The notes beneath the pieces were generated by a model that was not told the origin of the DNA, did no database searches, and saw nothing but the letters and a program-made list of their open reading frames with translations. This document shows, piece after piece, positions 27,338-58,565 of a stretch of DNA of 64,000 nt. Position 1 is the stretch's first letter. Each line of letters opens with the position of its first letter. Source of the stretch: Salvelinus alpinus (taxonomy: Eukaryota; Chordata; Actinopteri; Salmoniformes; Salmonidae); the NCBI RefSeq assembly GCF_045679555.1, contig NC_092092.1:23178969-23242968 (forward strand), in the 5' to 3' direction. The translations under genes were made by a program, and so were the position numbers.

Positions 27338-29039
27338 CAGTGGTTCCCAAACTTTTTATAGTCCCGTACCCCTTCAAACATTCAACCTCCAGCTGTGTAC
27401 CCCCTCTAACACCAGGGTCAGAGCACTCTCAAATGTTGGTTTTTGCCATCATAATAAGTCTGCCACACACACACTATACGATACATTTATTAAACAAGAA
27501 TGAGTGTGAGTTTTTGTCACAACCCGGCTCGTGGGAAGTGACAAAGAGCTCTTATAGGACCAGGGCAAAAATAATAATAATAATAAAAAATGTTGCTCTT
27601 TATTTAACCATCTTACATATAAAACCTTATTTGTTAATCTAAAATTGTGAATAACTCACCACAGGTTAATGAGAAGGGTGTGCTTGAAAGGATGCACATA
27701 ACTCTGCAATGTTGAGTTGTATTGGAGAGAGTCTCAGTCTTAAATCATTTTCCACACACAGTCTGTGCCTGTATTTAGTTTTCATGCTAGTGAGGGCCGA
27801 GAATCCCCTCTCACATTATGTACGTGGTTGCAAAGGGCATCAGTGTCTTAACAGCGCGATTTGCCAAGGCAGGATACTCTGAGCGCAGCCCAATCCATAT
27901 ATCTGGCAGTGGCTTCTGATTAAATTAAATTTTCACAGAACCGCTTGTTGCAATTTCGATGAGGCTCTCTTATTCAGATATCGGTAAGTGGACTGGAGGC
28001 AGGACATGAAAGGGATAACGAATCCAGTTGTTTGTGTCATCCGTATCGGGAAAGTACCTGCGTAATTGCGCACCCAACTCACTGAGGTGCTTCGCTATAG
28101 CACATTTGACATTGTCCGTAAGCTTGAGTTCATTTGCACACAAAAATCATACAAATGATGGAAAGACCTGTGTGTTGTCCTTGTTAATGCCGACAGAGAA
28201 AAGCTCCAACTTCTTAATCATAGCCTCAATTTTGTCCTGCACATTGAATATAGTTGCGAAGAGTCCCTGTAATCCTAGACTCAGATCATTCAGGCGAGAA
28301 AAAATATCACCCAGATAGGCCAGTCGTGTGAGAAACTCGTCATCATGCAAGCGGTCAGACAAGTGAAAATTATGGTCAGTAAAGAAAACTTTAAGCTCGT
28401 CTCTCAATTCAAAAAAACGTGTCAATACTTTTCCCTTTGATAACCAGCGCACTTCTGTATGTTGTAAAATCGTTACATGGTCGCTGCCCATATCATTGCA
28501 TAGTGCAGAAAATACACGAGAGTTCAGGGGCCTTGCTTTAACAAAGTCAACCATTTACACTGTAGTGTCCAAAACGTCTTTCAAGCTGTCAGGCATTCCC
28601 TTGGCAGCAAGAGCCTCTCGGTGGATGCTGCAGTGTACCCAAGTGGCGTCGGGAGCAACTGCTTGCACGCGCGTTACCACTCCACTATATCTCCCCATCA
28701 TGGCTTTTGCGCCATCAGTACAGATACCAACATGAGCAGTAGCTACGTTTGGCTACATACGGACCGTTAGTGGAATTCCCGCGAGAGAGTAACGGTTAAT
28801 GTGAGTGGATGTTAATTATTTGACTAGGCTACCTGTATTTGACATTGTGTTGTTAAATTTTATTTAACACATTTTATTTTTGGCAGTGGAACGAGGCTAC
28901 TCAGGCAAGAAAAATACCTCACCCAAATGTATAGCCCCATTGGAAAATATAAATGGAGTGTTTGAAAATGTGAATAATATATTTTTTTAATTGTTTCATT
29001 TTTTATAAATGTTTATCACATTTTTATTTGGTGTACCCC
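27338..29039 (-). mobile_element. hAT transposon with ZBED5-like transposase remnant, 8-bp target duplication
   Basis: Inserted in a Tc1 copy with CTCTACGG on both sides (27330-27337 and 29040-29047). The left end reads cagtggttcccaaacttttt, a typical hAT/Charlie terminus; the right end (ggtgtacccc) is not a good inverted match, so it has diverged or been trimmed. The minus-strand frame 28554-28147 (135 codons) reads VTILQHTEVRWLSKGKVLTR, FFTDHNFHLSDRLHDDEFLT and IFSRLNDLSLGLQGLFATIF, a segment of the RNase-H-like region of ZBED5/hAT transposases. More pieces continue to about 27640 with stops. Upstream (28740-28560) it is also readable but shifted. Inactive. Confidence 0.88.
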
Positions 29040-29330
29040 CTCTACGGCAACTGAGTTAGGAAGGACGCCTGTATCTTTGCAGTGACTGGGTGTATTGATA
29101 CACCATCCAAAGTGTAACAATATAACCACCATGTTCAAAGGGAATTTCAATGTCTGCTTCTTTACAAGGCATTGGAAAACCTACCTGGTCTTTGTGGTTG
29201 AAATTCACTGCTCAACTGAGGGATCTTACAGATAACTGTTTTGTGGGGTACAGCAGAGAAGAGGTAGTCATTCAAAAGTCATGTTAAACAGTATTATTGC
29301 ACACAGAGTACTGGCAACTTATTATGTGAC

Positions 29331-29858
29331 CAGTTGAAAAAAGAAAATTGCCCTTTTTCCTCCCCAATTTCGTGGTATCTATCTAATTGGTAGTTACAGT
29401 CTGGTCTCATCGGTGCAACTCCCGTACGGACTCGGGAGAGGCGAAGGTCGAGAGCCGTGCGTCCTCCGAAACACAACCCAACCGCACTGCTTCTTGACAC
29501 AATGCACACTTAACCCGGAAGCCAGCCGCACCAATTTGCCCGGAGGAAACACAGTACATCTGGCGAACGTGTCAGCGTGCACTGCGCCCAGCCCACAGGA
29601 GGCCAGCCGCACCAATTTGCCCGGAGGAAACACAGTACATCTGGCGAACGTGTCAGCGTGCACTGCGCCCAGTCCACAGGAGTCGCTAGTGCGCGATGGG
29701 ACAAGGACATCCCGGCCGGCCAAACCCTCCCCTAACCCGGACGACGCTGGGCCAATTGTGCACCGCCCCATGGGTCTCCCGGTCGCGGAGACAGAGCCTG
29801 GACTCGAACCCAGAATCTCTAGCGGCACAGCTAGACCACTGCACCACTCGGGAGGCCC
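29331..29858 (-). repeat. tRNA-derived SINE with 10-bp target duplication
   Basis: Inserted in a Tc1 copy, with attatgtgac at 29321-29330 and again at 29859-29868. Read on the minus strand it begins gggcctcccgagtggtgcag, with B box gggttcgagtcc, and ends in a cacgaaattgggg-type 3' region. About 450 bp is usual for this family; this copy is 528 bp because of the 81-bp internal duplication (separate entry). Frames here are by-products of GC-rich sequence. Confidence 0.92.
29521..29682. repeat. 81-bp tandem duplication inside the SINE
   Basis: 29521-29601 and 29602-29682 are nearly identical (gccagccgcaccaatttgcc ... gcgcccag-c/t-ccacagga). The copy at 41155-41608 has only one unit, so the duplication is private to this insertion or its subfamily. 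Confidence 0.92.
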
Positions 29859-30223
29859 ATTATGTGACTAGTTTAAGCAAATCTTTACTTATTTAGGGTC
29901 GCCATAAAGGGGTTTAATACTTATTGACTCAAGACACTTCAGGTTTTCATTTGTATGACATAATTCCACTTTGATATTATGGGGTTTTGTGTGTAGGTCA
30001 GTGATAATAATACTTTTTTTTAATCGCAATTGAATCCATTTTAAATTCAGGCTGTAAAACAACAAAATGTGGAAAAAGTCAAGGGGCGTGAATACTGTAT
30101 TTTGAAGTAATTACCTATTCCTACAACAGCATACGTGTGACAAACACAATAATGCAGATCTTTATTGACCTTAACAGAGCTATACATACTGTACAACGGC
30201 AGGCTGGTGTATTAACATAACTA

Positions 30224-31773
30224 CACTGCTCAAAAAAATAAAGGGAACACTTAAACAACACAATGTAACTCCAAGTCAATCACACTTCTGTGAAATCAAA
30301 CTGTCCACTTAGGAAGCAACACTGATTGACAATACATTTCACATGCTGTTGTGCAAATGGAATAGACAAAAGGTGGAAATTATAGGCAATTAGCAAGACA
30401 CCCCCAATAAAGGAGTGATTCTGCAGGTGGTGACCACAGACCACTTCTCAGTTCCTATGCTTCCTGGCTGATGTTTTGGTCACTTTTGAATGCTGGCGGT
30501 GCTTTCACTCTAGTGGTAGCATGAGATGGAGTCTACAACCCACACAAGTGGCTCAGGTAGTGCAGCTCATCCAGGATGGCACATCAATGCGAGCTGTGGC
30601 AAGAAGGTTTGCTGTGTCTGTCAGCGTAGTGTCCAGAGCATGGAGGCGCTACCAGAAGACAGGCCAGTACATCAGGAGACGTGGAGGAGGCCGTAGGAGG
30701 GCAACAACCCAGCAGCAGGACCGCTACCTCCGCCTTTCTGCAAGGAGGAGCACTGCCAGAGCCCTGCAAAATGACCTCCAGCAGGCCACAAATGTGCATG
30801 TGTCTGCTCAAACGGTCAGAAACAGACTCCATGAGGGTGGTATGAGGGCCCGACGTCCACAGGTGGGGGTTGTGCTTACAGCCCAACAGCGTGCAGGACG
30901 TTTGGGATTTGCAAATTTGCCACTGGCGCCCTGTGCTCTTCACAGATGAAAGCAGGTTCACACTGAGCACATGAGCACATGTGACAGACGTGACAGAGTC
31001 TGGAGACGCCGTGGAGAACGTTCTGCTGCCTGCAACATCCTCCAGCATGACCGGTTTGGCGGTGGGTCAGTCATGGTGTGGGGTGGCATTTCTTTGTGGG
31101 GCCGCACAGCCCTCCATGTGCTCGCCAGAGGTAGCCTGACTGCCATTAGGTACCGAGATGAGATCCTCAGAGCCCTTGTGAGACCATATGCTGACACATG
31201 CACATTTGTGGCCTGCTGGAGGTCATTTTGCAGGGCTCTGGCAGTGCTCCTCCTTGCAGAAAGGCGGAGGTAGCGGTCCTGCTGCTGGGTTGTTGCCCTC
31301 CTACGGCCTCCTCCACGTCTCCTGATGTACTGGCCTGTCTTCTGGTAGCGCCTCCATGCTCTGGACACTACGCTGACAGACACAGCAAACCTTCTTGCCA
31401 CAGCTCGCATTGATGTGCCATCCTGGATGAGCTGCACTACCTGAGCCACTTGTGTGGGTTGTAGACTCCATCTCATGCTACCACTAGAGTGAAAGCACCG
31501 CCAGCATTCAAAAGTGACCAAAACATCAGCCAGGAAGCATAGGAACTGAGAAGTGGTCTGTGGTCACCACCTGCAGAATCACTCCTTTATTGGGGGTGTC
31601 TTGCTAATTGCCTATAATTTCCACCTTTTGTCTATTCCATTTGCACAACAGCATGTGAAATTTATTGTCAATCAGTGTTGCTTCCTAAGTGGACAGTTTG
31701 ATTTCACAGAAGTGTGATTGACTTGGAGTTACATTGTGTTGTTTAAGTGTTCCCTTTATTTTTTTGAGCGGTG
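30224..31773. mobile_element. Palindromic Tc1 (family 4) with 581-bp inverted arms
   Basis: The left arm 30224-30804 and right arm 31193-31773 are reverse complements over 581 bp with no gaps. By eye I find two mismatches, one near each element end. Each arm carries the left terminal repeat (cactgctcaaaaaaataaag) and the start of the transposase gene: 30476-30949 on plus and 31521-30958 on minus both begin [20 protein letters not shown]. The 388-bp centre (30805-31192) continues the plus-strand transposase ([13 protein letters not shown] is readable, in another frame) and then stops abruptly at the second arm. The left side is flanked by TA; the right side has TT where TA is expected. No full transposase is encoded. 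Confidence 0.93.
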
Positions 31774-33969
31774 TTTATAACATTGTTACCCTCATACAAT
31801 AACTCTACAGAAATCCGCCCCATAATTCTACATTACTTTCCCACCCTGAGCAAACATCATTATAACAAATGCATGGCATAAATGGAAGCCATTGTAGCTT
31901 CTTCTGGGACCTCCCTACACAATCTTGATATACATTGTTAGTTGGACAGAATCAAATCAACTCATTATATATTAGTTGATAGATTAGTTTACTTAGCTTT
32001 ACCTTATGGAGTGGAATTCATTTAACTTGTTAGTTCACAGTGATTCACATCCTACAAGCAGCCATTCTATTCTGCTTAACTTTTCAATGTTTAACATGAA
32101 TTACAGGTTTTCAGTGATGCAATAAGATCTTGGAAGGTTAGTGCCTACACTGAATACCATGCTTTTTGTTAAACATAGTTCTGTAAGACTTACCTCTCCT
32201 TAGAATACAAAGCACCTGAGTCACCTTTAGTAAAGGCCATAGTTGCACATTGTGAAATCTTTCCTGACATTTTTCCATCTCATCCGTTGCCCAAAAATAA
32301 TTACAACAAAATGCCTTGTGTTAAAAGGAAAACACATTCCACCAATCCCTTACTAGTACCTGTACACCACACCAATACACTATCTATACCCCAACAAACA
32401 CTGCACTTCATTCCTTGCACAGACAGTGTGCTGTTCAGAAAGGCCTCGTCTTTTTTTGTAGTACCTATGGTTGGGTGGTAGTACCAACCCTTTTTTACTG
32501 TACAGTGATAAGGATGCATGTCATTCCCCCAGCCTGGCTGTATAAGCCTGAAGCTTCTCCCTTGTTCTCCACCCACCAATCCCCTGACATCTGAAATGTT
32601 ATGGCTAACAGCCTCATACCCAATCACACATCACCCATGCTGCTTCGAGGGATCCACCAGTGAGATCAGAGCCCGCAGAGTTTGTGCAGCTGCAGAAAAT
32701 ATAGAAAAGGGGCTCTGAGCCCTCACTGGACCAGCACACACTGCTCCATTTCTCAGGGGTGTCATACACCCCCAAAATCTGAGGGTGCACAACGTATGTG
32801 AGGATGACTGGGGGGCTGTTAAAGTTGGAGAATTTCGCATTTTTTAAACACCTGAAACATTCTCCTGCAATCTAGAGCCATAATCATTATGCTAATCTAA
32901 GTTTACCTCTTGAGCTGTCTGTATCCTGACTGGTGGTTCTTTTTTTTTAAAGAAACTAAATGTGCTTCTCTGCATCTCTGCTAGAATCTGGGTAAAGGAT
33001 TGAAAGGTATGTGAGTCTATTCAGTATATTTAGTTATTGCTTGCTTTTCTAAAGTCTACCAACCTTGCCACCAGGCATGCCAGCTAAGATAGCTTTTTAC
33101 TCTAACTTGATTGATAGCCTAAAATGGCCTCTTGGTAGCTAGTTATAAGGTTGGGAACCTATCTGGGCTAGCTAAAGCTAACTTCATAAAATTGCTAAGT
33201 GGCTAGTAGCATTACAGAGACAAATCTGATGGGGCACATGCCCCTGTGCCCCTTCTCCCCATCCCAGGTCTACTACCCAGACAGGAAGTATGATAGAATT
33301 ACATAATGACCATCCATTTTATATAGCCATACCATGGGTACAAGTTGTCTGTTTACCCTCTCTGGTCATTTGAAGGCCATAAGGGATATTCACTAACACA
33401 ATTAGGCCCATAAATGGCACCCGGATGACACACAGCAACCCTATGAGAATAGGCAGACAGTAATTGTTCAAAATTCTTTGTGTTGTGAGGCAATGTCAAG
33501 GTTATGACTTTGGGAGAACTGAGAATGGGAAAGATACCAGCAGAACGCTCATTTTAGCAAAGTAAGGAGGGAATGTGTAAGGGAGCCAGAAATGCCCTGC
33601 TTCATTATTTAAAGCAGAAGTCTTTCCACTTTGCCTGGATGTCACTGGCCTGCAAGTTTTATATAAACTTTTGGCCAACTGTTGGGTGATTGCAGTGGCC
33701 CTTCACTCTAATTAAATAACCAGTTTAATTAAATAAATGAGCTTCAGTGAATCTTATAGGAAACCTTGCCAGGCAAGTTGGTAGATTCAGGCATTGTAAA
33801 TCATGACAGTTGCAGAAAAGCGCAGGGAGAAATGGCAGTCCTGCCAGATATCTGACCTGGCTAAGTAAAAGCTTTGGCTCAATAAACAAACAGTCTAAGA
33901 CTAAAACAATCCGTGTTCATGTAATTACTTCACAATGTGTTTGAGATTTAAGAGTAATTAAAATGGAAA
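31774..33969. other. No gene recognised; intergenic
   Basis: No exon or named repeat was recognised. Short frames here show no family resemblance. Confidence 0.5.
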
Positions 33970-34395
33970 CTACATGACCATGGCGCTACAGAACAGCAAG
34001 AGGAACTGCCCCTCCCTACCTTCAGGCTATGCTCCAACCCGACACCCAAACCTGAACACTCCGTTCTGCCACCTCAGGTCTCTTAGCCCTCCCACACCTA
34101 CCTGCTCAGCCCAGTCCAAGCTCTTCTCTGTCCTGGCACCCCAATGCTGGAACCAGCTTCCCCCTGAAGCTAGGAAAGAGGAGTCCCTCCCTGCCAATCT
34201 TCCGGAAACCTACCTCTTCAAACAGTATCTTAAATAATCCTCCTCACCTCAACCCCCCCTTTCTAGCTCTGACTACAGAGGTCTACTTTCTATGCTTGTG
34301 ATATGCGGTTGTCCCACCTAGCCATCTTAAGATGAATGCACTAACTGTAAATCGCTCTGGATATGAGCATCTGCTTAATAACTCAAATGTAAAAT
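33970..34395 (+). mobile_element. 3' end of an L2-like LINE
   Basis: The frame 33974-34237 reads the C-terminal end typical of these LINE proteins: LFSVLAPQCWNQLPPEARKE and ETYLFKQYLK. It is followed by a 3' tail with aactgtaaatcgctctggat. This tail matches the ends of the SINEs at 165-275 and 37351-37412, the expected partner relation between a LINE and the SINEs it mobilises. Confidence 0.8.
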
Positions 34396-34859
34396 GAAAC
34401 ATTTAAGACTGGCTGCTCAAACTCAAGGTTGGTAGTGGATAACACACCAACACACACGCACGAGAAATGTCCCATATATTACACGTGTGAGGGAACAAAT
34501 ACTTATTGAGACAAGAGAAAAGGAAAACAACGCTTGCAAAATGAATATATTAAGTCTTACTGAAGGATTTACACTCGCATGAGGAGCCCTTTTGGAAAAT
34601 GACAGCGTTCAAAAACTGTAGTTCCATAATGACCTTCGCCTGTAAAACAGATCTGTCATACTACTCATTATTTATAAAATTATAAGATGTTCATAATTCG
34701 TCTGTGAAAGCCAACCCCAAATATAATACACATTTCTCCTAAGATTTTCTCATCTGGTAGTTAATAACAAATGTATGGCAAATCACAAGGGAAAGTTTCA
34801 GTCACAATGTTTCATGAGGAATGCGTGTGATAAAGTCAATGACATTCCCCTCCACTATA
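34396..34859. other. No gene recognised
   Basis: Intergenic, AT-rich, with no feature seen. Confidence 0.4.
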
Positions 34860-35404
34860 CACTGAGTGTAAAAAACATTAGGAACACCTGCTCTTTCCAT
34901 GACATAGCTTTCACCTGGTCAGTCTATGATCCCTTATGTCACTTGTTAAATCCACTTCAAAAGCAGTGTAGATTAAAGGGAAGAGACAGGTTAAGGAAGG
35001 ATTTTAAGCCCTGAGACAATTGAAACTGTGTATGTGTATGGGCGGTAGGTAGCCTAGTGTTTAAGAGCATTGGGCCAGTAACCGAAAGGTCACTGGTTTG
35101 AATCCACGAGCCAACAAGGTGAAAGTCTGTCGTTGTGCCCTTGAGCAAGGCACTTATCCAGAGCAACTTATAGGAGCAATTAGGGTTAAGGTTTTTCACA
35201 CTCAACAGTTTCCTGTGTGTGTCACGAATGGTCCACCACCCAAAGAACATCCAGACAACCTGACAGCCGTGGGAAGCATCGGCGTCAACATGGGCCAGCA
35301 TCCCTGTGGAATGCTTTCGACACCAACAAATTGATGCTGTTCTGAGGGCAGAAGGGAGTGCAACGCAATATTAGGAAGGTATTCCTAATGTTTTGTACTC
35401 GCTG
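34860..35404. mobile_element. Non-autonomous Tc1-like MITE, TA-flanked, carrying a SINE
   Basis: The ends cactgagtgtaaaaaacatt and aatgttttgtactcgctg are inverted repeats with TA on both sides (34858-34859 and 35405-35406). The interior (aatggtccaccacccaaaga, ccagcatccctgtggaatgc) also occurs at 42015-42290. No transposase. Confidence 0.85.
35040..35187 (+). repeat. tRNA-derived SINE (AvaIII/HpaI-type head)
   Basis: The tRNA-like head gggcggtaggtagcctagtg contains an A-box-like site; the B box is tggtttgaatcc (35092-35103). It is followed by gtgcccttgagcaaggcact. The copy lies inside the MITE at 34860-35404 and lacks the usual gtctgctaaatg end. Confidence 0.85.
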
Positions 35405-35522
35405 TATATGCTGGGTTAAACCATTTCCAGAATTTCCACAATTTGCTTTTGTAATGGTATAGTAATCATTTACTCGTATCCTTTTTCGTCACATCTGAAA
35501 CAGAGTTCCCAGATAAAGCATA

Positions 35523-36467
35523 CCGTGCCTACAGAGTATTCACACCCCTGGACTTTATCCACATTTTGTTGTTACAACCCAAATTGTAACTACCCATACA
35601 ATACCCCATAATGTCAAAGTGGAATTCCTTTTTTAGAAATGTTTCCAAATGAAAACAAAAAAAAAAACATTTTTAGATCCCTTTTATATCATGCTTAAAC
35701 AATTCAGGAGTTTTTTTTTAAGTTGACGTCCGCGCCCCAGTGGAAATCTAATTAGCGTTGGATGCGTTTCAATCCACCGCATCTGCCTATGTCACACTTC
35801 TGCATCTGCAGTGAAACGTGACAGAGCTAGAGCAGTGTTTGTCAGACCATGAAAATTGGTCTTCTCACACAATAGTCTGGAGCATCTGAAAGGTTTTGGA
35901 TAAAAAGAAACCGAATAGAGCTAAGCGCAGGCCAAATCCTAGAGGAAAACCTGGTTCAGTCGGCTTTCTAACAGACACAAATTCACCTTTCAGCTGGACA
36001 ATAAACTAAAACACAAGGCCAAATATACACTGGACTTGCTTACCAAGACAACATTGAATGTTCTTGAGTGGCCTAGTTAGATTTGACTTAAATCTACTTG
36101 AAAATCTATGGCTGGACTTGGAAATGGCTGCCTAGCAATGATCAACAACCAACGTCATTGAAGAATGTTAAAAAATAAATGTGCAAATATTGTACAATCC
36201 AGGAGTGCAAAGCTCTTAAGAGACTTACCCAGAAAGATTCGCAATTGTAATCACTGCCAAAGGTGATTCTAATATGTATTGACTCAAGGGTGGGAATACT
36301 TTTATTTTTACGATATTTGATTTATTTTTGTAAAACATGTTTTCACTTTGTCATCATGGGGTATTGTGTGTAGATTGGTGAGCGAAAAAACATTTTAATC
36401 CATTTTGAATTCAGTCTGTAACAATTTTTAATAAGTCAAGGTGTATGAATACTTTCTGAAGGCACTG
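35523..36467 (+). mobile_element. Internally deleted Tc1 (family 2), TA-flanked
   Basis: The ends ccgtgcctacagagtattca and gaatactttctgaaggcactg lie beside TA. The 5' half of the transposase is replaced by about 170 bp of unrelated sequence (35715-35880, with gatgcgtttcaatccaccgc). The 3' half matches 8560-9425 and is full of stops. The element ends 270 bp beyond the URB2 stop codon. Confidence 0.85.
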
Positions 36468-36628
36468 TAAACCAAATCTTGAAAATTGGATAGTCTAAAG
36501 TTACAGTACATTAGCCATCAATACAAGAAAGACCAAACAAGGTATTCAAATAAACACACTTGAGACATAATTTGTTGTCAATTACCTTTTTTTTGTCCCA
36601 CTACTAAACCAACACACAAACAGTATAA

Positions 36629-36655
36629 TTTTTTTTTTTTTTTTTTTTTTTTTTT
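36629..36655. repeat. Poly-T run, 27 bases
   Basis: A pure T27 tract 85 bases 3' of the URB2 stop; on the URB2 strand it reads poly-A. No AATAAA is visible on the minus strand between it and the stop. Confidence 0.95.
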
Positions 36656-36740
36656 ACATGTTTAAACAGTTGTTTAAGAAAAAAACTTGGCTGCTATAAA
36701 GAAAAAGTATTTCTGAAAAGCGAGATGGTAGAGGAGAGTG

Positions 36741-57497
<20,757 letters not shown>

Positions 57498-58181
57498 TCA
57501 ATACAGTTCTCAGACTAAAGGACTTACCTTATTTGGCCAGTAGAGGGAGACGTTTACTTAAAGTTAAATTCTGACTACTTAGTATAATGGAGCAAGCTAG
57601 TGAATGGACTTGAAACCGCAAGAATCCACATGATTGTGAAATAAAAATGAAATACATTTGTATGTCACATACACTATATACAACAGGTGTAGGTAGACCT
57701 TGCCGTGAAATGCACCATGCCTGGAGTGCACTGGTCAAACAAACGTGTAATCAGATTTGTTTTATAGCAAGTAGCATTGACATAGTACTACATGATGAGC
57801 TATTACAGATATACACATATTTGGTACTAGCTTTAGTTACTAACTCGCCAAGGTTGTTTCTGCAATGCTAACATCTGTCAAAAATGACATGTCAAGTCGA
57901 AAGAAGTAAATAATACAAGTGAAAGTCATTCATATTTAGTGTGTCATGAGGTTGTAACAAAATCGAAGGAGACGCTAGAAAGAACCAGCGAGAATCTACT
58001 TGATCAACGGCTAGCATGCACGGCTAAGCTAAATCAAGTTAAGCTAATCATGGGTCTTTCAGCTGTGCTTTTAACTAAGAAAATACAAGGCAATGTCTGA
58101 ACAATTCAAACACTACTCATTTTAATAAAATTATGAATTATAAACCGATTTTGTTAGCAAATTATGTTAGATGTTACTTAC

Positions 58182-58260
58182 TATTTTAACACCAACACGT
58201 GTTCCGGTGTTTTCACAGACAAACTTTAACCTTTACCCTTTGAACTCCGCTGTATCCAGA
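58182..58260 (-). promoter_or_regulatory. urb2: Probable URB2 non-coding first exon and promoter
   Basis: A strong donor gtaagt at 58181-58176 on the minus strand would pair with the acceptor in front of coding exon 1. The transcription start and the exon's 5' edge are not defined by sequence. Confidence 0.35.
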
Positions 58261-58299
58261 CAAAAACAATCGAGTGCTGGTGATTGCTCACTTTTTTTT

Positions 58300-58358
58300 A
58301 AAAACGTAACCTTAATTTAACTAGGCAAGTCAGTTAACAACAAATTCTTATTCTTAGT
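58300..58358 (-). repeat. SINE tail fragment
   Basis: Reads aatttaactaggcaagtcag and ttaacaacaaattcttattc, the reverse of the HpaI-type SINE 3' end. No head is present. Confidence 0.75.
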
Positions 58359-58565
58359 TGATAGTTATTCAGGAAAACAAATTATGCCATTTGTCCATAT
58401 ACATTTGAGAAATTAACCATCTTTTTAAAGCACTTAAAAGTTTAACATACTGAGAAATATTACAGGAAATTATGGATAAGTTACTTTATATAATTTTATA
58501 TAAATTATTCGGTTACTTTTTCCACTATTAATAATAAACCCGTTTCCAGGACTTTCAAAGATAAT

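Larger units (their letters stand above)
27287..30098 (-). mobile_element. Tc1 family-2 fragment (minus strand), split by an hAT element and a SINE
   Basis: Host pieces are 27287-27337, 29048-29320 and 29869-30098. They join as one sequence: ggtgaaatccctgagcggtt, then ggcaactgagttaggaagga, then the terminal repeat (gtggaaaaagtcaaggggcg). Only the 5' part of the element, with its start-proximal end at 30098, is present; the catalytic half is lost at 27287. It is non-coding because of many changes. Confidence 0.85.

Noticed and set aside
29394-29871. Long GC-rich frames on both strands
   Set aside because: They lie inside a tRNA-derived SINE with an internal duplication; SINEs do not encode proteins.
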